DNA of 64,000 bases. It comes from Rhizomonospora bruguierae. Lineage in GTDB: Bacteria > Actinomycetota > Actinomycetes > Mycobacteriales > Micromonosporaceae. Shown in pieces: positions 52,205 through 61,870 of this stretch. The notes beneath the pieces were generated by a model. It worked only from the letters and a program-made list of their open reading frames with translations, searched no databases and had not been told where the DNA came from. A program made the position numbers and the translations under genes. Numbering within the stretch: the first letter of the stretch is position 1; each line of letters opens with the position of its first letter. The stretch lies in assembly GCF_018397995.1 (NCBI RefSeq), contig NZ_BBQH01000013.1, forward strand, positions 45,141 through 109,140. The letters are read 5' to 3'.

Positions 52205-52633
52205 ATGCCTACCCGTAACGCATCCGCCCGCTGGCAGGGCACCCTGACCGAGGGCTCCGGCACGATCCGCACCGGCGGTGGCGGCCTCGAGGGCCCGTAC
52301 TCGTTCAAGTCCCGGTTCGAGGACGGGCAGGGGACCAACCCCGAGGAGCTGATCGCGGCGGCGCACGCCGGCTGCTACTCGATGGCGTTCTCCAAAGCGC
52401 TCTCCGACGCGGGGCACCCGCCGACCTCGGTCGACACGACCGCGGCGGTCCACTTCGGCAAGACCGACGCCGGCTTCACCGTGACGAAGATCGATCTGAC
52501 CGCCACCGGTGACGTGCCCGGCATCGACCCGGCCGAGTTCCAGAAGCTGGCCGAGGGCGCCAAGGAGAACTGCCCCATCTCGCGGCTGCTCGCCCCCGGC
52601 ACCGAGATCACGCTGACCGCCACGCTCGTCTGA
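52205..52633 (+). CDS. OsmC-family peroxiredoxin
   Basis: A 142-residue OsmC/Ohr-type thiol peroxidase with both redox cysteines: AAAHAGCYSMAFSKAL (first Cys) and GAKENCPISRLL (second Cys), with the catalytic Arg/Glu region NPEELIAAAHA. It reduces organic hydroperoxides. ATG 52205 begins MPTRNASARWQGTLTEGSGT, typical of OsmC sensu stricto. It lies 183 nt from the divergent membrane gene, with the promoter in between. Confidence 0.94.
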   Translation: MPTRNASARWQGTLTEGSGTIRTGGGGLEGPYSFKSRFEDGQGTNPEELIAAAHAGCYSMAFSKALSDAGHPPTSVDTTAAVHFGKTDAGFTVTKIDLTATGDVPGIDPAEFQKLAEGAKENCPISRLLAPGTEITLTATLV

Positions 52634-52687
52634 CGGACCACCGCGCGGGGGTTGGGCGCAGCCCGCCCCCGCACGGACAATGGTGCG

Positions 52688-53041
52688 GTGCCGGTCGAGA
52701 TGAGCGCCGAACGCTTCGAGGAACTGGTCGCCGACGCGCTCGATGAGGTGCCCGAGCCGCTGCTGCGGCTGATGGACAACGTCGTGGTGCTGGTCGAGGA
52801 CGACTCCCCACCGGACGGTCCCCACCTGCTGGGCCTCTACGAGGGGCACGCGCTGACCGGGCGCGGCTGGAACTACACCGGCGTGCTGCCCGACCGCATC
52901 ACCATCTACCGGCGGCCGATCCTGAGCATCTGCGACACCGAGCAGGACGTCGTGGAGGAGGTGCTGGTGACGGTCGTCCACGAGATCGCCCACCATTTCG
53001 GCATCTCCGAGGAGCGCCTCCACGACCTCGGCTGGGGGTGA
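52688..53041 (+). CDS. Zincin-like metallopeptidase family protein (DUF1025)
   Basis: A 117-residue minimal metallopeptidase. The zinc motif is VVHEIAHHFGISEERL (HExxH with a downstream acidic residue); the N-terminus SAERFEELVADALDEVPE is typical of the family. GTG 52688 was chosen to match relatives; ATG 52700 is the alternative. Members are small, of unknown substrate, and lack an extended third-ligand domain. Confidence 0.9.
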   Translation: MPVEMSAERFEELVADALDEVPEPLLRLMDNVVVLVEDDSPPDGPHLLGLYEGHALTGRGWNYTGVLPDRITIYRRPILSICDTEQDVVEEVLVTVVHEIAHHFGISEERLHDLGWG

Positions 53042-53087
53042 GCCGGCGGCCTGCCGGGCATCCGCGCGCCCTGCCGCCCGGGCCGGG

Positions 53088-54044
53088 TCAGGACAGGTCG
53101 CCGGCGCGGATCCTGGCCAGCCAGGCGGCCGCGTCGGCGAAGTCCGCGTCGGAGAGCCCGGCGGGCGCGGGGGTCGGCCCCGCGCCGGCGGCCGGGCTCC
53201 AGCGGTGCCGCGGGTACGAGCCGAGGAAGCGCACGTCCGAGCAGATGCGGCGCAGGCCCTGGAGCGCCTCGCCCATCCGGCTCTCGGCCACGTGACCGGT
53301 GCAGTCCAGGAAGAACGAGTACCGGCCGAGGGTCCCGCCGCTGGGCCGGGACTCGATGCGGCTGAGGTTGATGCCGCGCACCGCGAACTCCATCAGGACC
53401 GCCAGCAGCGCACCGACCCGGTCGTGGGCGATCGAGACGGCCAGCGACGTGATGTCGTCCCCGGTCGGCGGGGTGGGTCCGGCGGGTCGGCAGACCAGCA
53501 CGAAGCGGGTGACCGCGTCCGGATGGTCCGCGATCTTGTCGGCGAGCAGGGTCAGCGCGTACCGCTCGACGCCGATCGGGGCGCAGATCGCCGCGTCGTA
53601 CCCGCCCTCCGCGGCCCCGACCGCGGCGGCCGAGTTGGACAGCACGTCCACGACCGTGGCGTTCGGCAGGTTCGCCCGCAGCCAGTTGCGGCACTGCGTG
53701 CTGGCCTGCGGGTGCGCGGCGAGCGTGCGGATCTCCGCCAGCGCCGCGGGCGCCCGGGCGGCCAGCACGAACTCCACCGGGATCACCACCTCGCGGGTGA
53801 TCATCAGCGGCTCGCCGTGGGTCAGTTCGTCGAAGGTGACCCCGACCGCGCCGCCGATCGAGTTCTCCAGCGGCACCAGGGCGGCGTCGGCCTCGCCGGC
53901 GCGTACCGTGTCCAGCGCCTCGGGCACGCTGCGGGCCGGTACCCGGCTGCCCCGTTCGGCGGCGGGGATCGTGCGCAGCGCCTGTTCGGTGAAGGTGCCC
54001 TCGGGGCCGAGGTAGACGAATCGGCTCGGTGGAACGCCCGGCAT
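53088..54044 (-). CDS. pheA: Prephenate dehydratase
   Basis: A 318-residue monofunctional PheA (phenylalanine synthesis). The catalytic domain has VYLGPEGTFTEQALRTI, DAALVPLENSIGGAVGVTFD, HPQASTQCRNWL, NSAAAVGAAEGGYDAAICAP and VTRFVLVCRP (Thr-Arg-Phe). A C-terminal ACT domain (LSRIESRPSGGTLGRYSFF) binds Phe for feedback. A ~55-residue extension follows the ACT domain, longer than usual. ATG 54044 is used. Confidence 0.96.
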   Translation of the reverse strand: MPGVPPSRFVYLGPEGTFTEQALRTIPAAERGSRVPARSVPEALDTVRAGEADAALVPLENSIGGAVGVTFDELTHGEPLMITREVVIPVEFVLAARAPAALAEIRTLAAHPQASTQCRNWLRANLPNATVVDVLSNSAAAVGAAEGGYDAAICAPIGVERYALTLLADKIADHPDAVTRFVLVCRPAGPTPPTGDDITSLAVSIAHDRVGALLAVLMEFAVRGINLSRIESRPSGGTLGRYSFFLDCTGHVAESRMGEALQGLRRICSDVRFLGSYPRHRWSPAAGAGPTPAPAGLSDADFADAAAWLARIRAGDLS

Positions 54045-54053
54045 GTGGTCAGC

Positions 54054-54575
54054 CTAGCCGCTGGAGCAACTCGCCGCCGCCAGGATGCCGAACGGCGCCC
54101 CGGTCCGCACATCCACTGTGCACACGTCCGTGCCGGCGGTGACCAGCGTCAGCGCGTCCGGGAGCCCCTTGCTGACCACCTGGAGCGGCTCCTTGCCGGG
54201 CACCGTCAACACCGTGTACTGCCAGCTGCCGGCGCACAGCGGCCCGGTGGTCGCCCGTGCCCGCTCGAACGCCCCGGGCAGCGTGCCGGAGCGGCGGACC
54301 AGCGCGAGGACCACGCTCGCGTCGGGACGCCCCGCGCAGGGGACCGCGACACTCTCCGCGAAGCTCGGCGGCGGGTCGGCGGTCGGCGGGTCGGTGGGTG
54401 GCAGCGTGAATCCGGGCGGCAGCGTCGGCGCGGGATCATCGGCGGCCGTGCCGGTCGGGGCGGGTGGCACGGTGGGTCTGGGGGCCAACTCGGGTGGCTG
54501 GCCGCAGGCCGACAGGCTCGCGACGAGCACGGCCAGCGGCACGACCCACGGCATCATGACGCGTACGCGCTGCAC
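54054..54575 (-). CDS. Small secreted lipoprotein with Pro-rich linker
   Basis: A 173-residue exported protein. The signal segment is MPWVVPLAVLVASLSACGQ with lipobox LSAC; ~45 Pro/Thr/Ala residues follow, then a ~90-residue domain with four cysteines (AVPCAGRPD, GPLCAGSWQYT, TDVCTVDVR, AASCSSG). GTG 54575 starts the frame, with ATG six codons later as an alternative. No family recognised. It lies 9 nt upstream of pheA on the same strand. Confidence 0.78.
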   Translation of the reverse strand: MQRVRVMMPWVVPLAVLVASLSACGQPPELAPRPTVPPAPTGTAADDPAPTLPPGFTLPPTDPPTADPPPSFAESVAVPCAGRPDASVVLALVRRSGTLPGAFERARATTGPLCAGSWQYTVLTVPGKEPLQVVSKGLPDALTLVTAGTDVCTVDVRTGAPFGILAAASCSSG

Positions 54576-54607
54576 GGGCGGATCGTAGTGCCCCGCCCGC
54601 GCTCAGG

Positions 54608-55000
54608 TCACGGCGTTCCCGCGGCGATCCGGTGGCCCGCACCGGTCAGGGCGGCCACCGCCTCGGCCAGGCGCACCGCCGGGACCAGCACGTAGTCGGT
54701 GTCGAAGGTGGAGAACACGAAGATGTTGACCCGCGCCTCGGCGAGCGGGCCGGCCAGCGAGGCGAGCACCCCGGTCAGCGCCAGGTCCAGCGGGCCGACC
54801 ACGCGCAGGCAGCGCCACCCCGGCTCGACCGGACCGGCGCCGGCCGGCACCCGGTCCGCGGCGCAGATGACGGATACCTCGTCCGGCGTCCACGTCACCG
54901 ACAGGATCGCCGCCCCGTCGCCGGTCGGGTCCGGCACGGCGGTGCCGGCCGGTAGCCGGCACACCGCGTACTCGTCCGGCAACAGGTCGAGATCCAGCAT
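54608..55000 (-). CDS. ACT-domain protein
   Basis: A 130-residue protein of two ACT-like halves: LLPDEYAVCRLPAGTAVPD and SVICAADRVPAG in the first, LRVVGPLDLALTGVLASLAG and NIFVFSTFDTDYVLVPAV in the second. It resembles CASTOR/ACT-type amino-acid sensors. ATG 55000 has little ribosome-binding site. It sits near pheA and the PAS protein; ligand unknown. Confidence 0.87.
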   Translation of the reverse strand: MLDLDLLPDEYAVCRLPAGTAVPDPTGDGAAILSVTWTPDEVSVICAADRVPAGAGPVEPGWRCLRVVGPLDLALTGVLASLAGPLAEARVNIFVFSTFDTDYVLVPAVRLAEAVAALTGAGHRIAAGTP

Positions 55001-55024
55001 GGGGGCAGACTACGGCCCCGCCGG

Positions 55025-55516
55025 TCAGATCGCGGAGAGGAAGGTGAGCGAGCCCACCACCTCGCCGCCCTCCAGCAGTGGCGTGGTGACCGCGTCCAGC
55101 GTGTCGGGCGGCTCGTCCGCGCCGGCCGGTCCGACCCGCAGCAGGCCGCGCGCCAACCGGCCGCTGCTGAGCGCCAGCAACGGCGGGATCTTCACCGCGT
55201 CGGCCTCCTCCAGCGCGCTCGGCGCGGCCGTGAAGTCGATCAGTTGGAGCGTCTCCAGCAGCGGGCGGCCGTCGGTGAGCGCCGGCTCGGCCAGGCCGAG
55301 CAGCTCCCGGCCGGCGCCGGACGTGGCCACGATGCGGCTCCGCGCGTCGATCAACAGACACGGTTCGGCGGCCGCGTGCACCGCGACCGCCCACCGCGAA
55401 AGGCTGTCCTCCGGCTGCTCCGGCCCGGGGTACCCGCCGGCGGGACCGACCGCTCCGCCGGCCGGTCGCGCGGGTGGCACCAGCGCCTCGGAGAGCGAGA
55501 GTTCGACGTGCGCCAC
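55025..55516 (-). CDS. PAS-domain protein
   Basis: A 163-residue protein. GTG 55516 is preferred because GGAGG lies 5 nt upstream. Residues ~45-160 form a PAS-like fold: WAVAVHAAAEPCLLIDARSR, VATSGAGRELLGLAEPALTD, ALLALSSGRLARGLLRVG-like sequence and VTTPLLEGGEVVGSLTFLSA. The N-terminus is Pro/Gly/Glu-rich. There is no output domain, so it may bind a small ligand or partner. Role unknown. Confidence 0.8.
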   Translation of the reverse strand: MAHVELSLSEALVPPARPAGGAVGPAGGYPGPEQPEDSLSRWAVAVHAAAEPCLLIDARSRIVATSGAGRELLGLAEPALTDGRPLLETLQLIDFTAAPSALEEADAVKIPPLLALSSGRLARGLLRVGPAGADEPPDTLDAVTTPLLEGGEVVGSLTFLSAI

Positions 55517-55622
55517 TACCACCTCCGCTGCACCGGCCGCACACCGCGCCGTCGGCGACCACGCTACTGCTTTCCGGCGCGCTTGCCGACCCCGGAATCC
55601 TCGGCGCTGTGGTGAGTTGCGG

Positions 55623-56333
55623 CTACCGGCGGACGGGGCGCTTGTCGGTGGCCGAACGGCCCTCCCCGTACCACCGGTAGTCCTCCGCGCCCGCGGGCAG
55701 CCAGGTGGACGGGTGGCTCGCGACGACGGAGAGCTTCTGCGCCGTCTCCGCGCTGATCCGGGCGCCGCCGGCGATGAGCAGCCGGTCGAGTTCCCGATGC
55801 GTGGCGATCATGCAGTCCCGCGGCACGCCGTAGACGCTGATCACGCCCGAGCCCACGAAGGTCAGCACCGGCGCGACGGGCACCGGGAGCCCCACGGCGG
55901 CGGTGAGCGCCTTGCCGGCCCGGCGGGCGTCCCGGCGGGCCCGCGACACGTAGGGCGGGCGCTTGCCGTTGATCTGGACGACGTCCCCCGCGAGCATCAC
56001 CCGGGCCCGCCCGTGGTCGGCGACCGTCACCGCGAACACGCCGCCCGGACCGATCGCCAGGAAGCCGGTCCGCTCCTCGTCGGGGGCGGCGTCGTCCGCG
56101 CGCGGCCACTCCACCACGTGCCAGGCGGGGCCGAGGTGCTCCAGGCGGTTCAGCGCGCGGGCGCCGGCCGCCTCCTGCCGCCGGGCGCCACGCTCGGCGC
56201 GGCGTCGCCGGGCCCAGTCCATGGGCCGCGACCACTCCAGTTGGTCCGCGGGGGCGGCGACGACCCCGTTCCCTGGTGCGGTCCCGCCGTCTTTGGCGGA
56301 TGCGAACGGTCTACGCGCAGGAAAGACAGTCAT
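55623..56333 (-). CDS. NERD-domain (nuclease-related) protein
   Basis: A 236-residue protein. ATG 56333 is preceded by GGAGG. The basic N-terminus ([20 protein letters not shown]) leads to a NERD-like core: [34 protein letters not shown] strands, [40 protein letters not shown] and [13 protein letters not shown]. These map to the Asp, Glu-x-Lys-like pattern of restriction-type nucleases, though the catalytic set is incomplete in appearance. Actinobacterial members lack a known role. Confidence 0.82.
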   Translation of the reverse strand: MTVFPARRPFASAKDGGTAPGNGVVAAPADQLEWSRPMDWARRRRAERGARRQEAAGARALNRLEHLGPAWHVVEWPRADDAAPDEERTGFLAIGPGGVFAVTVADHGRARVMLAGDVVQINGKRPPYVSRARRDARRAGKALTAAVGLPVPVAPVLTFVGSGVISVYGVPRDCMIATHRELDRLLIAGGARISAETAQKLSVVASHPSTWLPAGAEDYRWYGEGRSATDKRPVRR

Positions 56334-56514
56334 CGCGACCTCCGGCAAAAGGTCTTGGTGGAGTTGTCGGGCTAGCACATTACGGTACGTGGTTACACCG
56401 GTACGGACGCAACCAGCACGGGCGAGTGACCGGCGAGTGAGAGGGGATGAATGCCCCATTCATGCCGCCGTGACTCTGCCTGAATGGTGCCACGCGATCG
56501 TTAGGCTGCCAGTC

Positions 56515-57759
56515 GTGGCCCACTACGTGGACAGCGAGGTCGGCCGGCTCGGCGCGGTGCTGCTGCACCGGCCCGGGCCGGAACTGGCCAGGTTGACGCC
56601 CCGGAACAACGACACGCTCCTGTTCGACGGCATCCCCTGGGTGGCCCGCGCGCAGCAGGAGCACGACGGGTTCGCGACCGCGTTGACCGATCGTGGCGTG
56701 GAAGTTCTGTACGTGCACCATTTGCTTACTGAGACGCTCGCCGCTCCCGCCGCACGGGAGGAACTCACCGGCGCGGTGCTCGCGGACGTGCGGCTCGGCG
56801 ACAGCCTCCGCCGCCGGGTCGCCGACCACCTCGCCGGCCTGGACCCGGCCGGCCTGGCCGAGGTGCTGATCGCCGGCCTGGCGCACGAGGAACTGCGCGG
56901 GCGCCCCACCGGCCTGGTCTACCGGCTGATGGACCGGCACGACTTCGTCATCGACCCGCTGCCGAACCTGCTGTTCACCCGCGACTCGTCCACCTGGATC
57001 CGGGGCAACGCCGCCGTCACCAGCCTGGCCATGCCCGCCCGCCGCCGGGAGACCACGATCACCCACGCCATCTACCGGCACCACCCCCGCTTCGCCGGCA
57101 CCCCGCTGGTGTACGAGCCCGGCCTCGAACACGTCGAGGGGGGCGACGTGCTGCTGCTCGCCCCGGGCACGATCGCCGTCGGCGTGGGTGAGCGGACCAC
57201 CCCGGCCGGCGCCGAGCGGCTCGCCCGCCGGGTGATCTCCGGCGGCCTGGCGGAGACCGTCCTGGTGGTGCCCGTCGCCCAGCGGCGGGCCACCATGCAC
57301 CTGGACACCGTCTGCACCATGGTCGACGTCGACGCGGTCCTCATGTACCCGAACATGGCGCACGACCTGCTCGCGTACACCGTGACCGCCGACGGCGAGG
57401 CCGCGCCCGGGGTGGCGGAACTGGCGGTCAGCGGGCCCGAGCCGTTCCTGCGGGCGGCGGCCGACGCCATGGGCATCGACCGGCTCCGCGTGATCGACAC
57501 CGGCCTGGACCCGGTGACCGCCGAGCGCGAGCAGTGGGACGACGGCAACAACACCCTCGCGATCGCGCCCCGGCTCTGCGTCGCCTACGAGCGCAACGCG
57601 GAGACGAACGGGCACCTGGAACGCGCCGGCATCGAGGTGATCCAGATCGCCGGCTCGGAACTGGGCTCCGGGCGCGGCGGTCCGCGCTGCATGTCCTGCC
57701 CCGTCGCCCGCGCCCCGCTCGCCCCGACCGGGGACGAGCCGCCGTCAGCGCAGGGTTAG
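56515..57759 (+). CDS. arcA: Arginine deiminase
   Basis: A 414-residue arginine deiminase hydrolysing arginine to citrulline and ammonia. Landmarks: [51 protein letters not shown], catalytic His in [16 protein letters not shown], and catalytic Cys in [20 protein letters not shown] 56515 gives the family N-terminus. No arcB or arcC is adjacent, so this is a lone ADI. The end overlaps the convergent DUF5926 gene by 15 bp. Confidence 0.95.
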   Translation: MAHYVDSEVGRLGAVLLHRPGPELARLTPRNNDTLLFDGIPWVARAQQEHDGFATALTDRGVEVLYVHHLLTETLAAPAAREELTGAVLADVRLGDSLRRRVADHLAGLDPAGLAEVLIAGLAHEELRGRPTGLVYRLMDRHDFVIDPLPNLLFTRDSSTWIRGNAAVTSLAMPARRRETTITHAIYRHHPRFAGTPLVYEPGLEHVEGGDVLLLAPGTIAVGVGERTTPAGAERLARRVISGGLAETVLVVPVAQRRATMHLDTVCTMVDVDAVLMYPNMAHDLLAYTVTADGEAAPGVAELAVSGPEPFLRAAADAMGIDRLRVIDTGLDPVTAEREQWDDGNNTLAIAPRLCVAYERNAETNGHLERAGIEVIQIAGSELGSGRGGPRCMSCPVARAPLAPTGDEPPSAQG

Positions 57760-58623
57760 CTGCCGGCCCAGCAGGCCCTGCTTGGCACGCCGGGCGGCGG
57801 CGTCCAGCGGACCGTCGACCGCCAGCGCGTCCGCGTACCGCTTCGCGAACGCCGCCAGCGGCTCCTCCCACTCGGCCGCCGCCGGCTCCCTGGGCAGATC
57901 CCACACCGGTACCAGCAGGCCGTGCGCCCGGAACATGCCGGCGAACTTCGTCCCCTCGCCGAGCAGCAGGTCGCCGGCGCCCGCCAGTCGCGCCAGCGCG
58001 TCCAGGGCGCGGTCCTCGTCGTCCGGCAGCACCCAGCGCACGTGCGCCTTCTCCGGCACCTGGCACCAGTACGCGCCCCGCGCCGCCGCCAGCCGCTGGG
58101 TCGGGTAGATCGACGAGTTCGCCCGCTCCAGGGACGCCTGCACGTTCGGGTCGTCCCCGGCGCCCTCGTCCAGCCAGAAGTCGAACCCGTCGTGGAGTGT
58201 GATCTCCAGCGGCCCGGCCACCAGAATGTCCTGCAGCCGGGGGCCCTCGCCGGGCAGCGCCGGCACCGCGACCGTGCCGCCGGGCGGCGTCTCCAGCGCG
58301 CGGAGCAGCGCCACCGCCAGGTCCCGCGACACGTCGCCGGACTGCACGTGCCGCTGCAACCCGATGAAGATCCGGCCGTCCGGCTTGGTCATCGCCGGCC
58401 ACGCCATCGGCAGCACCGTCGCCAGCGTCACCGGCCGCTCGCCGTGCTTCTCCACCAGGTCCGGCACCAGCGTCAACGGCGCCGACGCCGCCGGTACCAG
58501 CTCCCGCAGCGCCACCCACTCCGCCTCGTCCACCAGCCCGGCGAACGGACGGGGGACGAAGACGTCGCGGACCTTCTCGCGCTTGGGCGCGGCGGACCGG
58601 GTGCTCCTGGCACGCTTGCTCAC
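57745..58623 (-). CDS. DUF5926 family protein
   Basis: A 292-residue actinobacterial protein of unknown function. Landmarks: [60 protein letters not shown] and [12 protein letters not shown] at the end. A basic Lys/Arg-rich start ([20 protein letters not shown]). GTG 58623. Soluble, acidic body with no catalytic motif. Confidence 0.88.
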   Translation of the reverse strand: MSKRARSTRSAAPKREKVRDVFVPRPFAGLVDEAEWVALRELVPAASAPLTLVPDLVEKHGERPVTLATVLPMAWPAMTKPDGRIFIGLQRHVQSGDVSRDLAVALLRALETPPGGTVAVPALPGEGPRLQDILVAGPLEITLHDGFDFWLDEGAGDDPNVQASLERANSSIYPTQRLAAARGAYWCQVPEKAHVRWVLPDDEDRALDALARLAGAGDLLLGEGTKFAGMFRAHGLLVPVWDLPREPAAAEWEEPLAAFAKRYADALAVDGPLDAAARRAKQGLLGRQLTLR

Positions 58624-58754
58624 GTCGGACCAGCCTTAGGGTCGGGGTTTGCCGGCGTACAGCCTAACCAACGGCCCGTCCCGGTAAGGGATGCTGGCGA
58701 CGGGCGAAGCGGTGCGGCGGTGCGGGAGCGGGCGGGGCCGGAACGGGGCGCCGG

Positions 58755-59168
58755 TCAGGCGGAGACCCGGGCCCAGACGCACTGGCCGAGGCCGTCGTGG
58801 TCGACGCCCCAGCGGTCCGAGATGGCGGAGACGATGGTGAGGCCGCGACCGTCCGGGCTGTACTCGCCGACGGCGCGGACGCGCGGCGACTGATCCCCGC
58901 CGCCGTCGGTCACCCGGATCTCGACGCCGCCACCGGTCAGCCGCCAGGCGACCCGGACGACGCCGCCGGGGAGCGGGCCGGCGTGCCGGATGGCGTTGCC
59001 GATGAGTTCGGCGGCGACCGCGACCACGTCGACGAGCAGCCCGGGGCGCACCGCGGGGCCGAGATCGGCCGCCAACCGAAGCCGGGCCAGGCGCGCCCCG
59101 CGGGGATGGTGGGGTACCACGACGCATCGGCTGTGGTGCGCGGCGCCCGTCCTCAGGCTGGCGGTCAT
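58755..59168 (-). CDS. RsbW-like anti-sigma/ATPase (HATPase_c_2)
   Basis: A 137-residue GHKL ATPase: N-box AAELIGNAIRHAGP, G1 DGGGDQSPRV-type loop and GRGLTIVSAISDRWGVD as G2. ATG 59168 overlaps the histidine kinase stop (TGATG). Such small ATPases are serine-kinase anti-sigma or switch proteins. Direct coupling to a sensor kinase suggests one signalling unit, which is inference. Confidence 0.89.
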   Translation of the reverse strand: MTASLRTGAAHHSRCVVVPHHPRGARLARLRLAADLGPAVRPGLLVDVVAVAAELIGNAIRHAGPLPGGVVRVAWRLTGGGVEIRVTDGGGDQSPRVRAVGEYSPDGRGLTIVSAISDRWGVDHDGLGQCVWARVSA

Positions 59169-60676
59169 CACTCTCCGGTCTCGTGCTCCACCGTGGCGCC
59201 GACGTCCGCGGCGGGCGCGTCGGCGCGCGGCAGCCGAACCTCCGCGACCGTACCGCCCCCGTCCCGGGGGCGCAGGGAAACCCAGCCCTTCTGCCGCTCG
59301 ACGATCCGCCGAACGAGGTACAGGCCGAGCCCGGTACCGGAGTACTGCCGCCGGTCGCCCCGCTCGCCCTGCCAGTACCGGTCGAAGGCGAGCTCGACGT
59401 GCTCCGGGCGTACCCCGATTCCGCAGTCGCTAACCCGGAACCAGACGCTGCGCGGGTCCGCGCCGGCGGTCAGGTCGATCGGGCCGTCGCCGGGGGAGTA
59501 CTTGCCGGCGTTCGTGGCCAGTTCGGTGAGGACGGTGGTGAGGGTGCCCCGGTCGCCGTACGCCTTGGTCAGGTCGGGGGGCAGGTCCACCGTGAGCCGC
59601 CGGCGCAGGTCGTGCGGCAGCGCGTCGGCGGCCGCGCGCAGGGCGTCCACCAGGTCGAACGGGACCGGTTCGGAGCCGCCGACGGGGCCGGCGGAGTTGT
59701 CGACGGACAGCAGCCGGTCGACCAGCTTCGCCAGTTCCCCCGCGCGCTGGCCGAGCACGTTCGCCGCCCCCCGGCGGCCCGCCTCGTCGAGGTGGTCCCA
59801 GTGGTTGACCAGCGTGTCCGCGTACCCCTTGATGACCGTGACCGGGGTGCGCAGTTCGTGGCTGGCGACCGCGATGAACAGGTCCCGGTCGTGGTCGCGG
59901 CGGTGCTGGTCGGTGGCGTCGCGGAAGGTGACCACGACGGAGTCGGTGCTGCCGAGCAGCTCGCCGGAGGTGATCTTCAGCCACCGGCCGTTGGGCAGTT
60001 GGTGGTCGATGGCCTGGCCGGTGTGCGGCAGCGGCAGCGGCAGGCGGCGCCCGAGCACCTCCGGGGCGGGCCGGCCGGTCAGCCGCTCCGCGGCCGGGTT
60101 CCACAGCCGGACCGTGCCGGAGTCGACGACGGCCAGCCCGTCGGCGAGCGCGTCGACCACCGGGCCGTCGCCGTGCACGGGCAGCCCGGCCGCATCGCCG
60201 TAGGTGTGGGCGATGCAGGAGGCGACGTACCCCAGGACGGTGTGGTGCTCGGGGGTGATGGCGTGGGCCGGGTCGGCGTAGAAGGCCTGGAGCGTGCCGA
60301 CCACCATCCCCCGCACGACGCATCGGCCCCAGAGCAGCCGCCGCAGCCCGCGCCCCTCGAGCTGGCTGGCCGGCTCGCCGCCGATCGCGCGGATCGACAC
60401 CTCGCCCGTCCGCCGCCCGTCCATCCGCAACGCGCCCTCCGCGAACTGCGCGTCGACCGGACGCCCGAGGGAGTACCCGGCCCGGCCGGTGGCGGCGACG
60501 ATCCGGCCGCCGTCGCTGGTGAACTCGGCCAGCGACATGCCGTCCGCGCCGAGCGCCGCCTGCGCGGTCACCAGCAACTCCTCGAGGACGGGCAGGCCGG
60601 ACCGGCCGTCGTTGATCATCTCGATGACCCGGCCGTGGCCGGTGATCAGGCGGGCGAGATCGGGGGCGTCGGGCAT
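59168..60676 (-). CDS. GAF-PAS sensor histidine kinase
   Basis: A 502-residue soluble kinase. GAF (~20-170, AQAALGADGMSLAEF), PAS (~180-270, VVDALADGLAVVDSGTVRLW), HisKA with phospho-acceptor VASHELRTPVTVIKGY, and an HATPase_c with N-box ELATNAGKYSPGDG, G1 VSDCGIGVRPEH, F-box and G2 SGTGLGLYLVRRIVERQ. No transmembrane helix, so it senses a cytoplasmic signal. No response regulator is adjacent; instead the next gene is an RsbW-like ATPase. Confidence 0.94.
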   Translation of the reverse strand: MPDAPDLARLITGHGRVIEMINDGRSGLPVLEELLVTAQAALGADGMSLAEFTSDGGRIVAATGRAGYSLGRPVDAQFAEGALRMDGRRTGEVSIRAIGGEPASQLEGRGLRRLLWGRCVVRGMVVGTLQAFYADPAHAITPEHHTVLGYVASCIAHTYGDAAGLPVHGDGPVVDALADGLAVVDSGTVRLWNPAAERLTGRPAPEVLGRRLPLPLPHTGQAIDHQLPNGRWLKITSGELLGSTDSVVVTFRDATDQHRRDHDRDLFIAVASHELRTPVTVIKGYADTLVNHWDHLDEAGRRGAANVLGQRAGELAKLVDRLLSVDNSAGPVGGSEPVPFDLVDALRAAADALPHDLRRRLTVDLPPDLTKAYGDRGTLTTVLTELATNAGKYSPGDGPIDLTAGADPRSVWFRVSDCGIGVRPEHVELAFDRYWQGERGDRRQYSGTGLGLYLVRRIVERQKGWVSLRPRDGGGTVAEVRLPRADAPAADVGATVEHETGE

Positions 60677-60748
60677 GCACCCGAGTCTGCCCGCGCCCGC
60701 TCGCGGCGGAAAGACCCGCGCCCCGGGGCACCACGGGAACCCCGGCGG

Positions 60749-61528
60749 TCAGCGGCCGAGGCGGTCCAGGACGGCCCGGGGCCGGTCGGTGATGATCCCG
60801 TCCACGCCGTGCCCGATCACCAGGTCGATGTCGGCCGGCTCGTTGACGGTCCACACGTAGATCCCGTTGCCGCCCGAGCGCAGCGCCTCGACAATGGCCG
60901 GTCGGGCCCGGACGAGGTCGACGGCGGGGCCGCCGACGCGGGCGCCGAACGGCAGCCGGCGCAGCCGGATCCCGGGCGGCACCACCTCCAGCAGCAGCAC
61001 CGTGGGCAGTCGCGGGGCCAGAGCCTGTATCCGGCGCAGGGCCAGCGGCGAGAAGGACATCACCGTCACCCGCACCTGGTCCCGCGGCCCGGGGCGGGTC
61101 AGCCCGTACCGGCTCAGCAGCGCGACCAACCGGCGCTCCACGTCGCTGCCGTACCGGCTGGGGTGCTTGGTCTCGATCAGCAGCCGGACCGGCCGGGCGC
61201 CGTCCAGCACCGTCCGCACGAGCCGGTCCAGGGTCAGCACCGGAACCCGCTCCACCGCGCCCCGGGCGCCGGGGTGCCAGCTACCGAAGTCGTACTGGTC
61301 CAGTTCGGCCAGGGTGCGGGCGCTGACCAGGCCGCGCCCGGTGCTGGTCCGGTCCAGCCGCCGGTCGTGCACGCAGACCAGGTGACCGTCCCGGGTGAGC
61401 CGCACGTCGCACTCGAGCCCGTCGGCGCCGTCGGCGAGGGCGCGTTCGTAGGCGACGAGCGTGTGCTCGGGCAGGTCGGCGGAGGCGCCCCGGTGCGCGA
61501 AGACCAGGGGACCGGCGGCGGCGGTCAC
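60749..61528 (-). CDS. Glycerophosphodiester phosphodiesterase
   Basis: A 259-residue GDPD TIM barrel. Catalytic motif VFAHRGASADLPEHTLVAYE (His, Arg), GADGLECDVRLTRDGHLVCV (Glu, Asp metal ligands and second His), LLIETKHPSRYG and NGIYVWTVNEPADIDLVIGH. It hydrolyses glycerophosphodiesters to glycerol 3-phosphate. GTG 61528 overlaps the rhodanese stop by 4 nt. No signal peptide, so cytosolic. Confidence 0.95.
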   Translation of the reverse strand: MTAAAGPLVFAHRGASADLPEHTLVAYERALADGADGLECDVRLTRDGHLVCVHDRRLDRTSTGRGLVSARTLAELDQYDFGSWHPGARGAVERVPVLTLDRLVRTVLDGARPVRLLIETKHPSRYGSDVERRLVALLSRYGLTRPGPRDQVRVTVMSFSPLALRRIQALAPRLPTVLLLEVVPPGIRLRRLPFGARVGGPAVDLVRARPAIVEALRSGGNGIYVWTVNEPADIDLVIGHGVDGIITDRPRAVLDRLGR

Positions 61529-61869
61529 ACCACCCGCGCGGGCTGCCCGTCCTCGCTGACCAGCGGGCGCCCGGCGGCCTGCCAGGACTGCATGCCGCCG
61601 TCCAGGTTGCGCGCGTTGTCCCAGCCGTTGTTGACCAGGTAGGCCACCACCTGGGCGGAGCGGCCGCCGGAGCGGCAGACCACCACGACATCCCCCTCGG
61701 TGGGCACCTCGGCCATCCGGGCCGGGATCTCCATCATCGGCAGGTGGTGCGCGCCGGGCGCGTGCCCGGCGACCCACTCGTCATCCTCGCGCACGTCGAG
61801 CAGGTACGCGCCCTCGTCCACCTCGCCCGCGTGCACCGCGGGGACTTTCGGCCCAAACACGGCTACCAA
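61525..61869 (-). CDS. Single-domain rhodanese (sulfurtransferase)
   Basis: A 114-residue rhodanese with the active-site loop VVVCRSGGRSAQV (catalytic Cys), LLDVREDDEWVAGHAPGAHH and NLDGGMQSWQAAGRPL. TTG 61869 was chosen (GAGAAG about 5 nt upstream); GTG 61860 is the alternative. It transfers sulfane sulfur or serves redox roles. Coupled to GDPD. Confidence 0.93.
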   Translation of the reverse strand: MVAVFGPKVPAVHAGEVDEGAYLLDVREDDEWVAGHAPGAHHLPMMEIPARMAEVPTEGDVVVVCRSGGRSAQVVAYLVNNGWDNARNLDGGMQSWQAAGRPLVSEDGQPARVV

Positions 61870-61870
61870 G

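Noticed and set aside
59183..61642. 819-codon plus-strand open frame antisense to the histidine kinase and GDPD
   Set aside because: Shadow of two recognised genes; composition is non-protein-like.
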